Shown piece by piece: positions 49,573 through 58,457 of a stretch of DNA of 64,000 nucleotides. The stretch's first letter is position 1. Every line of letters begins with the position of its first letter. The stretch is from UBA2421 sp002343075 (GTDB lineage Bacteria > Planctomycetota > Phycisphaerae > Tepidisphaerales > Tepidisphaeraceae), in assembly GCA_937982565.1 (NCBI GenBank), contig CALJLN010000033.1:60218-124217 (forward strand). The letters are read 5' to 3'. The notes under the pieces were generated by a model. The model was not told where the DNA came from and made no database searches. It saw only the letters and a program-made list of their open reading frames with translations. Both the position numbers and the translations under genes were made by a program.

Positions 49573-49743
49573 CAATGTTCCGCGCGGAACATTGTCACAT
49601 GATCTGCCCGCCGCGCACCGCTGCCTGCCAACCGCAAATTGTTCCGCGCGGAACATTGCATCGTTCCCGTGTCCACGGCGTGCTGCTTCCGCCCTCCGCC
49701 CACTACCCTCCGTCTACTACCAATTGTTCCGCGCGGAACAATT
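49573..49743. promoter_or_regulatory. Cluster of three parS-like palindromes
   Basis: The 16-mer TGTTCCGCGCGGAACA occurs at 49576-49591, 49640-49655 and 49725-49740. In the first and third copies the symmetry extends to 22 bp (49573-49594 and 49722-49743). It agrees with the parS consensus TGTTTCACGTGAAACA at 12 of 16 positions, with the four changes symmetric transitions. Spacings are 64 and 85 bp. No parA or parB gene is in the window. Confidence 0.6.
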
Positions 49744-50125
49744 TGCAACACGGCATATAACCCATTGTATAAAAAGCACTTACAACGCAATCAAGTATTC
49801 ACCACACCCTAACAGATTTGCCATTTCACATCGTCCCCACACCACCCACTCCGCCGAGACCGCCGGGCGAGCGGCATATGAGGAAGGGGGCGAGCAAAGG
49901 GCGCGAGCAACGGTCGAGCCGCGAGCGTCAGCGACCGGACAAACAGCGCGCAAACGACCCCCGCCAGGGCCCCGCCATTCCACCCGACCGACCAGCCGCG
50001 AGACGTCGGCGAGGCCGACTCGACGAATCTCGTCAATGTCAGTCGAGCCGCGCGAACGACTGTTTCGTTGAACGCAACAAAATGCTACGAAAGCAACTTA
50101 TCCTCGTCACTCCGCAACACATCAA
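49744..50125. other. Non-coding accessory DNA
   Basis: About 380 bp without a supported gene. The first 60 bp are relatively AT-rich. GAGCCGCGAGCGTCAGCGAC at 49916 reads like a dispersed GC-rich repeat that I recall from planctomycete genomes; this is unverified. A small hairpin GTCGGC-GAG-GCCGAC lies at 50005-50019. A plus-strand open frame from 49818 to 50303 is Arg/Pro-rich and looks non-coding. Confidence 0.45.
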
Positions 50126-50374
50126 TCACCCGCACGCCGGCAAAGACCCGCGCCGGGCCACCCTCGCAGGCAAACCCCGCGGCTTCGGGAGAATCGCCGT
50201 CCCCGCCCGGCCCGGCAGGTCCCCCGCCGTCGGCAACGATTTGCCAAACTGCGCCGCGAGGATCGTGAAGTCATCCAGGTTCACCGCACCGTCTGGGCTG
50301 TAGTCGATGTTGCCTTCGCTAAATACCCGCCCCGTCTGGCCGAAGTTGGCGGCGAGGATGGTGAAATCGTCAAC
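50126..50374 (-). pseudogene. Dockerin-like gene remnant
   Basis: On the minus strand, directly after a TGA, the frame reads VDDFTILAANFGQTGRVFSE, then NIDYSPDGAVNLDDFTILAAQFGKSLP: a tandem dockerin-type repeat, the same kind as in the large surface gene at 51-55 kb. After this the frame turns Arg/Pro-rich and stops at 50126, whereas the neighbouring frame continues into RVFAGVRVIDVLRSDEDKLL. No start or upstream domain is visible. It is best read as the truncated, probably frameshifted 3' end of a former surface-protein gene. Confidence 0.6.
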
Positions 50375-50474
50375 TCAACATTGATAGGATTTAGAGATTC
50401 AAGAGAACACGATCCCGACGGAAGGGCTAACTTCGACAACTATGATCGATTGTCACTGCAGCAGAACTTGTCGC

Positions 50475-51191
50475 CTATTTTTGCGATCTCGGTTGATCTT
50501 GGGGGTTATCCTCCATTTTCGCGCGATTCTCGCTGTGACTGATTAGTCGACGAACAATCTCGTGTGCATGGTGCGGCTGTGATTGTGACAGTTCGCCCAC
50601 GACTCGGAAGCCTACATACTCTCTTACCCAGAAACGGTCGTCTCTTGCGGCTGTATACAGTGCAGCAATCTCCTCGGGCGTACCGGCGAGGGCGTGCAAG
50701 CGGCAAATGTCTTCCGCCAGTTTGATGTTTGGATCATCCGGCCTAGTAAGCGTGTTGACCGTGGTCGCTGTGTAACGACAAGGTTCAGTACCGCTCCCAG
50801 CGATCGAATTCTCAGCCCCTTCGATTGCTACCACGAGGAGACGTGAACCCGGTTGGATGCCGCCGTCCGGCCAGATTCTTACATAGTTGGTAAGCACCCC
50901 AAGGCTGCCGAGCCATGATGCATACCGCAGTGTTACTTCGTCATCCGGCTGTCCGACCAATATTCGGTCAACTTTCAAATGGACATTGCCTGTCTCAATG
51001 TTACCGGCGCGAACGTGCTGGTCGGAGAGACTCGTCACAACGCCTGAGAAGACTACTGCGCCTAGCTGTAAGGGCCGTCCATATCCGCGCATCTGCATAG
51101 AGCACGCATTGATATGATCCCCTCGCATCGGCTCCGAACCACGACAGTCGAGCACCAATAGAAGCACACAATACAGAATAGCGACGTTCAT
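50475..51191 (-). CDS. Predicted exported protein, function unknown
   Basis: A 238-residue protein with a short signal peptide (MNVAILYCVLLLVLDCRG). The central part (AVVFSGVVTSLSDQ, VHLKVDRILVGQPDDEVTLRY) resembles a beta-barrel of OB/netrin type. The C-terminal ARDDRFWVREYVGFRVVGEL and HHAHEIVRRLISHSE look like a HEAT-type helix pair. GC content is visibly lower than in the core genes of the window, in line with an accessory origin. It starts 9 bp after the large surface gene ends and is likely cotranscribed with it. Confidence 0.55.
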   Translation of the reverse strand: MNVAILYCVLLLVLDCRGSEPMRGDHINACSMQMRGYGRPLQLGAVVFSGVVTSLSDQHVRAGNIETGNVHLKVDRILVGQPDDEVTLRYASWLGSLGVLTNYVRIWPDGGIQPGSRLLVVAIEGAENSIAGSGTEPCRYTATTVNTLTRPDDPNIKLAEDICRLHALAGTPEEIAALYTAARDDRFWVREYVGFRVVGELSQSQPHHAHEIVRRLISHSENRAKMEDNPQDQPRSQK

Positions 51192-51200
51192 AAAGCACGC

Positions 51201-54200
51201 TTATTGAACAAAGTCGAACGTCAATACGTCCTTGAAGACCGGGCCAACCGAGACACCGTTTAGAGCCTCAACCGTCTTCGTTGGATCCGCCACGGTTACG
51301 GTGTTGCCGTCTGCAGCGACTGCACAATTCTGCGTCTGCCATACTCCGTTCACGAATTGGGCATTCATGCTCACGGACCATCCGACGGTGCCGCCAGCAA
51401 CATACGTTCGATCGTATGCGTCCGAGAAGCCTACGGCGAACTCACGGAAAGCAAGACTGCCGGTCACAGAATTCGCGGCGTCATTTGTACCTGGATACAG
51501 ATCGAGAATCGGGAAGTTCGGGGCGTCCGCGGCAGTGATCATACGTCGCTGGCCAGCGGCTTGTGCCTGGAGCAGAACGGAAGTGCTTGTCGCGCGAAAC
51601 GCCGTGGCAGCCCCTCCGCCACCGCCTGTGGCCGCGTCGAGCACGGGGAAGCTGTTCCCAGGCGTGAGAACATCGCGGACCTGGTGATTGTTCGCGTATC
51701 CAACTACAACATTGTCAGATGTGCCGTTCGCCAGCCAACCAAGATTAATCTGGCCCAATCCAAGTTTCTCGTCGGTGCCGCCGCCATTCAGCTCAATCGT
51801 CGCCGATTCGTTGTATGCGTATTCTCCGGTCACCGGATTGCCGGCTTCAATGATCGTCGTGGCCGCGCCACCTGCTGCTGGTGGACCGGCACGCACCGTA
51901 AACAGATTCTGTGCGGCAACTGCGCTTTGAACGACCTTGAGGTCGACTTGGATTACTTTGAAGACCTTCAGGATCGCATCGTTTTCACTAAGGTTCGCGA
52001 CACCGTCAGTGTCGTCGAACAGTACGATACTAAACGAGCCAACGGAATCAGTGGTCAGGGTCGCTTGCATGGGGTTTTGAGCATCCCAGTTGACGGCAGG
52101 GGGCACAATGCCCTGAAGCCTTTGAGAATCGTTTGCATTCCGAACCACCGCCCATTTTAAGTGATCGCGAACGAATGGAGCCAAGTTTTGAGTCATCGTT
52201 GCGCTCAGTTCGATTGTGCCGGAGTTTCGCAATACCGATACGGCGATCGGTTGCGCATTCCATTCGACCTCGTTTCCTTTCAGAGACCTCGTCTGATTTC
52301 CAAGTCCTCCTCGCACATTTGTTACGTCAGCGGCGGTAAGGCGCACAGCATCGCTTCCAGGACCTGTCGTCGGAATGGTGGATGGCCCGGTGCTGGCGCT
52401 GATTCGTAGACTACCATTCACACTGCTCCCCCCCACCGCCTCGACCCAGAGCGTTGACGGTTGCGAGCCGATTTGCCATTCGTGGACGCGTGAAGCGGGC
52501 GTGATGTACGGAGTACCAGACCGAAGCGGGTTGTCCCAGATACGCGTTCCAGGCGAGTTTGATGCGACCGCGACCCGCACGACTCCCGAGGTGAGATGCG
52601 ACGGGAGACGCAGCTTCAGTGGCACCAGATCATCTTCGAGCGAGGTTCCCGCTTCGTCTTCATCGACGACATCATTCTCGTTGTCATCATCATTGTTGCG
52701 CACCACGATCTTGCCCGGTGCCCCGGTGTCGTCTTCGACTTCCTGATCCGCAACGTTCGTAACGCCGTCATTGTTCGAATCCACCTGCAAATCAGCCAGA
52801 TAGACCTTGACTGTCCCCCAAGAAGGATACTTCTGCCCCGCTCCCGGAGCGGAATAGACGTCGTAGCCTAGATCGCTGGGAGAGGCGCGCTTCATGATAT
52901 CGGTGTCGAGCGCAATATTGAGATAGTTGCTGCCGTTGAGGTTGCCTTGGAAGGTGCGCGTGATCGTGGATCGATAATGCTCAAGCTTCGATTCATCGGC
53001 GGTGCCGTCGTGGATGGCGGTTCCGCCCCACTTGATCGGCGCGGTGAGCGGGAAGCCGGCGTTGCTCACTGGAAGATTGATATATTTCTGGCTGGCGATG
53101 CCAATTGAAAAGATGTCCCAGAACCCGCCATCGTTGGGCAGACCTTGGCCGTTGCCGTTGTGGAATCGCTCGACGCAGGTATCCCATGAGTGCCAGTCAA
53201 TCTCAAAGCGGAGAGTGTAGGTAGCGGATGGTTCGAGCAAAAGTGAGGCGGCATGCTGCTTGCTCGGCTGGAAAGCAGTCTCCCCGCGGCCGATCACGCC
53301 CAGCTTGATGGCGTTGCCGGAGGCCACGGCTTCGCCGTTGGTTTCCCATAGCCAATCGCCGGCGACTGAGCCGATTTGGACCGGTGCCGAAGCGATTTGT
53401 GGTGCGGCACCAAAAGTGTTGAATGCTGAGAGTGAGTAAGAGAACAAGCCAACCGGCGGGACCACTTCCGGCCCGCCGGTACTTACCTCCGTATCATCAA
53501 ATGACGTGACATTGACCCCGGCCGTGCCAATGAGCACGGGCACTGCGCCATCCTGCGAGCGATAGACGTTGAACCCAAGCTCGTCACCTGACTGATCGTT
53601 CCAAGTCACTACCGTCTTTGTTTCCTCGGGCGTGGCGATGACATTCGCAACGGCAGCGGGCGCGGTGCCGCCGGATTGGAACGTCGTAACAGTGACCTCG
53701 GGCGACAAAGCGGTTGAACCATCGGCGCCGATTGTTCGGACACGGTAAAGGTAAGCCGTATTGGCTGACAAACTCTTGTCAAGAATATTGGTGATGTTTG
53801 CGGCGAGAATCGGATCGGGATCGCCGGTTGTTGCCTCGGCGTTGACCCAGCTATTGGGCGAACCACTGACGCGACGCCGTTCGACCTTAAAGCCCACTGC
53901 AGTGTCAACCTGATCCCACTCGACCGCGATCTGAAATGGGGTGCTTGGGGTCGCGCGAACGTTGGAAGGAGCGACGGCGGCAGCGGAAAGCGTTGACACG
54001 GTTGCATCGACGGGCATTGATTGCTGTAAATATGTCGTCGTCTTGGCAAAAACGCGATATTCGTATTGCGTATTGGCGGCGAGGGTGTCCGGGTCGGCGT
54101 ATTCGATGGTGTTGGCGGGAAGAACAACCTCTGGCCCCCACGACCCGCCGACCACACGGCGTTGGACGACGAAATGTGTTTCGTTTTGCGAGTTATCGCT

Positions 54201-55118
54201 CCACGACAGGGTGACTCGGTCTTGCGTAACGTTATAAAATGAGATATCGGTCGGGGCCGGAAGGATCGTTACGCCCCACTCTTTATTGGTGGTGACGGAA
54301 TTTCCAGCAGCGGTGAACGCGCGGAGGCGGTACCAGATTTTGGTGGCATCAGGCAGAGCGGGTCCGGAATCCATCGTTCCCAGGCCATCCACCCAACTGG
54401 TCCGCTCCGGGTCGTTGATCGTGAAAACTACCGATCCGAAATCAATGCCGTCAAAGCTGCGCCAGATTCTGTATCCTAGAATGCCGGTCAAATCTTTTGG
54501 CGGCTCCCACTGCAGCAAGGTGGTGATGTTGGGCTGTGAATCAACGACCAGCGAATTGGGGCCGATAGGTGGTGCCGAATAAGATGTTCCAAAACGTGAC
54601 GAGAGAAAAGTAAAATCATTGAGATCAACGACGCCGTCAAACGTCGAATCCCCCTCTTGAAACGTGGTACCCACGCCAAACCCGGCGCTCAACGCGGTAA
54701 AATCGTCCAGATTGATGTTGCGGTCGCGCGTGAAGTCGCCGTTAAAGAAAAACGTTTTCTGCGTTTCCAAATCAGCGACAAACTCTTCAGGCAGCGGCGG
54801 CTGATTTCCTGGCAGGCTTAAGATCACATCGTAATTGCCGTCGGGCAAAATCTGGCCCACCGTGCCAGTTTCGGCGGCAGTATAACCGGGAGTTGTCACG
54901 TTCCATTGAGCAGCTGAACTGCCGGCAACCTCGGCGAACTTGGACAATGGCTCATCGCCCCCCGCGCTACCGACGCCGATTCGTTGAAGCCGCAGATTTT
55001 GAATCGTTGCCCCTTGCGCCACGTTCTGGTCGTAAGTGAACTCAAACTGATGCGGCGCGGTATCAGGCTTGTAAACAAAGTCAGTTATAACCGCGAGGAG
55101 CCGACGAGGCTCCAGCAA
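51201..55118 (-). CDS. Large surface/secreted protein with dockerin-like and FN3 domains; 5' end out of frame
   Basis: 1305 residues counted from TTG 55118, directly at LLEPRRLLA, an N-terminal signature common in planctomycete exported proteins. A dockerin-type pair follows at about residues 120-180 (DRNINLDDFTALSAGFG; FDGVVDLNDFTFLSSRFG). Then come about four fibronectin type III domains to about residue 590, a lectin-like segment (about 595-750), Asp/Asn-rich probable calcium-binding sequence (DSNNDGVTNVADQE), and a long beta-rich C-terminus. No catalytic motif is seen; adhesion or matrix binding is likely. The true start is probably ATG 55203, separated from this frame by a run of ten G residues. 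The dockerin-like pair near the N-terminus is unusual; such repeats are commonly C-terminal. Confidence 0.75.
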   Translation of the reverse strand: MLEPRRLLAVITDFVYKPDTAPHQFEFTYDQNVAQGATIQNLRLQRIGVGSAGGDEPLSKFAEVAGSSAAQWNVTTPGYTAAETGTVGQILPDGNYDVILSLPGNQPPLPEEFVADLETQKTFFFNGDFTRDRNINLDDFTALSAGFGVGTTFQEGDSTFDGVVDLNDFTFLSSRFGTSYSAPPIGPNSLVVDSQPNITTLLQWEPPKDLTGILGYRIWRSFDGIDFGSVVFTINDPERTSWVDGLGTMDSGPALPDATKIWYRLRAFTAAGNSVTTNKEWGVTILPAPTDISFYNVTQDRVTLSWSDNSQNETHFVVQRRVVGGSWGPEVVLPANTIEYADPDTLAANTQYEYRVFAKTTTYLQQSMPVDATVSTLSAAAVAPSNVRATPSTPFQIAVEWDQVDTAVGFKVERRRVSGSPNSWVNAEATTGDPDPILAANITNILDKSLSANTAYLYRVRTIGADGSTALSPEVTVTTFQSGGTAPAAVANVIATPEETKTVVTWNDQSGDELGFNVYRSQDGAVPVLIGTAGVNVTSFDDTEVSTGGPEVVPPVGLFSYSLSAFNTFGAAPQIASAPVQIGSVAGDWLWETNGEAVASGNAIKLGVIGRGETAFQPSKQHAASLLLEPSATYTLRFEIDWHSWDTCVERFHNGNGQGLPNDGGFWDIFSIGIASQKYINLPVSNAGFPLTAPIKWGGTAIHDGTADESKLEHYRSTITRTFQGNLNGSNYLNIALDTDIMKRASPSDLGYDVYSAPGAGQKYPSWGTVKVYLADLQVDSNNDGVTNVADQEVEDDTGAPGKIVVRNNDDDNENDVVDEDEAGTSLEDDLVPLKLRLPSHLTSGVVRVAVASNSPGTRIWDNPLRSGTPYITPASRVHEWQIGSQPSTLWVEAVGGSSVNGSLRISASTGPSTIPTTGPGSDAVRLTAADVTNVRGGLGNQTRSLKGNEVEWNAQPIAVSVLRNSGTIELSATMTQNLAPFVRDHLKWAVVRNANDSQRLQGIVPPAVNWDAQNPMQATLTTDSVGSFSIVLFDDTDGVANLSENDAILKVFKVIQVDLKVVQSAVAAQNLFTVRAGPPAAGGAATTIIEAGNPVTGEYAYNESATIELNGGGTDEKLGLGQINLGWLANGTSDNVVVGYANNHQVRDVLTPGNSFPVLDAATGGGGGAATAFRATSTSVLLQAQAAGQRRMITAADAPNFPILDLYPGTNDAANSVTGSLAFREFAVGFSDAYDRTYVAGGTVGWSVSMNAQFVNGVWQTQNCAVAADGNTVTVADPTKTVEALNGVSVGPVFKDVLTFDFVQ

Positions 55119-55119
55119 C

Positions 55120-55203
55120 TCAATGCCTCGCCCCCCCCCCGCGCTCCTCTGCGCGGGAATCTAGTTTCCGATTCTTCTGTAGCCGATCAAAGTCCCTACC
55201 CAT
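55120..55203 (-). other. Probable true start of the surface gene, ending out of frame
   Basis: ATG 55203 has GGAAAGG seven bases upstream. Translation gives MGRDFDRLQKNRKLDSRAEE, enters the G-run, and stops at TGA 55120-55122. If the run were 9 or 12 bases long instead of 10, the frame would join GIELLEPRRLLA directly. Confidence 0.65.
55131..55140. repeat. Poly-G tract (ten G on the minus strand)
   Basis: Ten uninterrupted C on the plus strand, between the ribosome-binding site and the LEPRRLLA coding frame of the surface gene. Length not divisible by three puts the gene out of frame as read. Confidence 0.85.
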
Positions 55204-55356
55204 AGCCGCCCTTTCCGTAAGTGATGTCGGTAACTTTTACATGACGTTCGTGATTTGTCAATACACACGCAATCCCAATGTGTGAATCACACTCCAACGT
55301 ACTGGCAAGATGGTATGTCGACACGCCACAGGCTCATTCAGTGCTCGGTTGTGAGC

Positions 55357-56349
55357 TCACTCCCGCAACTGCCGGCACGCCTCGACCAGCGCCGCTGTCT
55401 TCATTCTTGTGATCTCTAGTGGCACGTGGCCGAAGCCGCATTCGCTGGTTAGCAGCAGGCGGTCGTCGGTGAAGACTTTTATGGCGGGCTCGACTCGGTC
55501 GATGATTTGTTCGGGGGTTTCGATGGCGTCGCTGCGTTGGTCGATCACGCCGAGGGCAAGATCGCCCTTAAAATCCCACAGCTTGAAGAGGTCCATCAGG
55601 TCGTAGCTGAGGGTGCAGTGTTCGAGCACGACTTCGTCGATTTTCACGGTTTGGAAGGCGGGGACTAAGTCGGTGTATTTGGTGAAGTAGACGCGTTTGC
55701 GGCGGGGGTTGCCGCCGCAGACGTGCATGCCTACTCTTACTTTGGGCAGGGAATCAATCAACTCGTTCAAAATACCGGCGGCCCACTCGCTTTCTTCGGG
55801 GCTTTCGGTCCACATGGGTTCATCAAACTGAATGTAGTCGCACCCAGCGGCGATGACTTCCTTTAGCTCATCGGCCAACACCTTGGCATAAGCGCGGCAC
55901 AACGCCTGATCGTCGGGATACAAATCTTTCCGTTCGTTTACGCTGAAGCGCGTGAGCACATGCGGGCCGGTGACGGTTTGCTTCACGCGAACATGAGCCG
56001 GGGCGGCATCGCGGGCCAGTTTCCAGTTGCGGGCGAGCTCGAAGCGCGGGTTTTTGATCTCATCGACCACGCGGGCGCATTCGATCTCGAAGCCGGCAGT
56101 GCCGAACTGCTGCTTGAGCATGGCATCGAAGGTCACACCGTCGAGGCGCTTCTGGTAGAAGTAGTACATGTTCTCGCGATAGCCTTCGCCGTCGGTGATG
56201 ACGTCGAGGCCGAGGCTGGCCTGGTCCTTGGCGGCCCACTTGATGAGGTCATCGACTTCGGGACGCGTGAGCGACGGTTTCTTGAGCGTATCTTCCACGC
56301 TGGTGTTGCGGGGATAGCTTCCGACGACTGTGCTGGTGAATGGCTTCAT
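55357..56349 (-). CDS. Cobalamin-independent methionine synthase-like protein (MetE C-terminal domain type)
   Basis: A 330-residue protein matching the C-terminal catalytic half of MetE/UROD-fold methyltransferases. It starts TSTVVGSYPRN, has DGEGYRENMYYFY and CDYIQFDEPMW, and carries the zinc ligands in GMHVCGGNPRR (His/Cys) and TSECGFGHVP (Cys). It lacks the MetE N-terminal domain, like the archaeal/short methionine synthases. The methyl donor is not known; related proteins act in other methyl transfers. A start at ATG 56349 gives the conserved N-terminus. Not obviously cotranscribed with a neighbour. Confidence 0.85.
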   Translation of the reverse strand: MKPFTSTVVGSYPRNTSVEDTLKKPSLTRPEVDDLIKWAAKDQASLGLDVITDGEGYRENMYYFYQKRLDGVTFDAMLKQQFGTAGFEIECARVVDEIKNPRFELARNWKLARDAAPAHVRVKQTVTGPHVLTRFSVNERKDLYPDDQALCRAYAKVLADELKEVIAAGCDYIQFDEPMWTESPEESEWAAGILNELIDSLPKVRVGMHVCGGNPRRKRVYFTKYTDLVPAFQTVKIDEVVLEHCTLSYDLMDLFKLWDFKGDLALGVIDQRSDAIETPEQIIDRVEPAIKVFTDDRLLLTSECGFGHVPLEITRMKTAALVEACRQLRE

Positions 56350-56428
56350 GTGACTAACTTCCTACTAGGGTAGATCGATTAATGCAAAGCGTCCGTGCTG
56401 GATTGCTGTCGATTTCGGGCGAACAGAA

Positions 56429-57403
56429 TCACACCAACGACAGGCCGACCTCTTGGCGCGCTTCGTTGATGTGCGCCTTCACTCCCTGCTCCATCGACCT
56501 TGGCGTGAAGCCGATTTCGTTGATCAGGCGCTGGCCGCACATGATTTCGATCAATGGTGTTTCCGATTTTGACTCATCAAAATCGATTCGTGCATCGGGA
56601 ATGAACGATTTGACGATCACCGCAAGCGCGCCGGCGGTGATGGACGTGCCGCCGTTGTTGTAGACGAAATGGTTCAGCCGCTTTGCCAGGGCCAGGCGGA
56701 TGAGTTGTTCGGCGCAATCTTCCTTGTAAATCCATGTATCGCGCGTTGCAGCACCAAATGGGAGGGTCACCGGTTGTCCCAGCGCGGGCAGCGTTGCAAA
56801 ATGTTCTGCCCACATCACGGCACTCCGTTTGCGGCCATGCCCAAACACCACCGGCGGGCGCGTGCAGCAGATGTTGGCGGCGTGTCGCTCGACATATCGC
56901 CGGCCCATGTGCTCATTCAGAATCTTCATCACCGCGTAAGTAAAGGAGTGTGAATTAGGGTCACAATAGTCATCTTCGGTCACCGGTCGATCGCCGTAAG
57001 GTGCCTGCGACGGCCCGTAAACCGTCTCGCTGCTGGTAAATACCAGCCGGGCGAGCTTCCGATGTACCGCCATCTCAAACAGATGCGTCATCCCCGCAAT
57101 ATTCACCCGCGTAGAGAGTGCGGTGTTCTCATCGACCAGCGCACCCATGACGTAGGCAAGATGGATGCAATGCGTGATATCCGGATGCGGGATAAAGACC
57201 GACATGACATCGCGAAAATCGCCGACATCCATCACGGCTACATCAAGCGGTGTGGATGTCTCCTTTTCGCAGCGGCGCAGGTGGGCGATCGCCTCTTCGT
57301 CGCGGGTCTGGTCGGCGGCAACGCACGGAATGCCCCGCGCCAGCAGATTGCGAATAACGCACTGCCCGATAAAACCCGTGCCGCCGGTAACGAGAAACTT
57401 CAC
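56429..57403 (-). CDS. NAD-dependent epimerase/dehydratase (extended SDR)
   Basis: A 324-residue extended short-chain dehydrogenase. The Rossmann motif TGGTGFIG is at residues 6-13, the catalytic Ser is in FTSSETVYG, and the YxxxK pair in YAVMKILNEHMG. Such enzymes alter nucleotide-sugars; the exact substrate cannot be read. It lies about 80 bp from the MetE-like gene on the same strand. Upstream are 255 bp shared with the divergent recO. Confidence 0.88.
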   Translation of the reverse strand: MKFLVTGGTGFIGQCVIRNLLARGIPCVAADQTRDEEAIAHLRRCEKETSTPLDVAVMDVGDFRDVMSVFIPHPDITHCIHLAYVMGALVDENTALSTRVNIAGMTHLFEMAVHRKLARLVFTSSETVYGPSQAPYGDRPVTEDDYCDPNSHSFTYAVMKILNEHMGRRYVERHAANICCTRPPVVFGHGRKRSAVMWAEHFATLPALGQPVTLPFGAATRDTWIYKEDCAEQLIRLALAKRLNHFVYNNGGTSITAGALAVIVKSFIPDARIDFDESKSETPLIEIMCGQRLINEIGFTPRSMEQGVKAHINEARQEVGLSLV

Positions 57404-57657
57404 GATGGCGTTCCAGCATCGCGATTACCGCCGAAATGTCAGCGCACCCGCGGCAAAGTGCAAACGATTTTGCACTTCGGTGTATCCCCGCCGCCGGGAG
57501 AAACGCAGCCGGGACGAAGTCTCACGACAGACGCGAACTCATCCGCTGCAGATAACGTCGAGAGTCGTCAGGGTTCCCGGAGCTTGGCCCTGCGGGCCAT
57601 CGTCCATCACGACGGCTGTCGCGAAAGGGCACGCCGCTTCGTAGAATTGCCTTCCGA

Positions 57658-58431
57658 ATGCCGCTTGTTGCCGACCGATGTATCTGTTTACGCAAGATTG
57701 AGTTTAGCGAGACGTCGCAGATCCTCACGCTTTTCGCGCGTCAGGGTGGGGTCGTGCGCGTGATCGCCAAGGGGGCGCACCGCACCACGAAAGTCGGTGC
57801 CAGCAAGTTCGGCGGCGGGATTGATCTGCTCGATGTCGCCGAGGCAGTATTCTCACACGCGCCTCACCGGGAATTGCCCCCGCTCACCGAGTGGCGGCTG
57901 ACGGAGGGGCACCGCGAGCTGCGCCGCAACCTCCGCGCGATCTATCTCGGCACCTACGCGGCTGAACTGGTGACCACGCTTGTTCATGAGCATGATCCGC
58001 ACGTTGAGTTGTTTGATCGGCTCGAACAGTCCCTCCGCGAGGTGGCGACGGCCCGGCGGGAACAGGCATTTCTTGCTTTCACCCTCGACCTACTGAGGGA
58101 GACAGGGTTGATGCCTGAACTAAATGCGTGCATCAACTGCGGGCAGCCGATGAGCCGCGTGGCCAGGGCCGCGTTTGCGATCGATCGAGGCGGGGTGGCC
58201 TGCGGCGACTGCGCGCCGAACTTTTCGCGACGGGTAGGCATCGATCCCCGCCTGCTTCGGGTTGTGCAGACGATCTTGACGCTACCCCGGCTCGCCGGCC
58301 AGCCCCAGCGGCTGCCCGGGCTGACGCGCAACCAGACCGATCCGCTCAACCGGCTTCTCGCCGAGCACATTCGCTTCAGCAGCGCGCGCGAGCTACGGCT
58401 GGCGAGGTACATCCTGGCGCCGTCGGCGTAG
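57658..58431 (+). CDS. recO: DNA repair protein RecO
   Basis: A 257-residue RecO, which loads RecA with RecR in recombinational repair. The N-terminal OB fold shows CLRKIEFSETSQILTLFARQGGVVRVIAKGAHR. The helical C-terminal domain has a zinc site built from CINCGQPM and CGDC (two CxxC pairs about 20 residues apart), and ends with HIRFSSARELRLARYIL. The family is poorly conserved, yet the order OB fold then CxxC knuckles is clear. ATG 57658 fits the usual start. It is followed by envelope genes without a strand change. Confidence 0.88.
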   Translation: MPLVADRCICLRKIEFSETSQILTLFARQGGVVRVIAKGAHRTTKVGASKFGGGIDLLDVAEAVFSHAPHRELPPLTEWRLTEGHRELRRNLRAIYLGTYAAELVTTLVHEHDPHVELFDRLEQSLREVATARREQAFLAFTLDLLRETGLMPELNACINCGQPMSRVARAAFAIDRGGVACGDCAPNFSRRVGIDPRLLRVVQTILTLPRLAGQPQRLPGLTRNQTDPLNRLLAEHIRFSSARELRLARYILAPSA

Positions 58432-58457
58432 CAGCGCGCGTCCTTGTGCTTCGGCCG

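Noticed and set aside
49818..50303. 161-codon plus-strand open frame in the accessory region
   Set aside because: Arg/Pro-rich low complexity, no ribosome-binding site of note, and it overlaps the dockerin remnant on the other strand.
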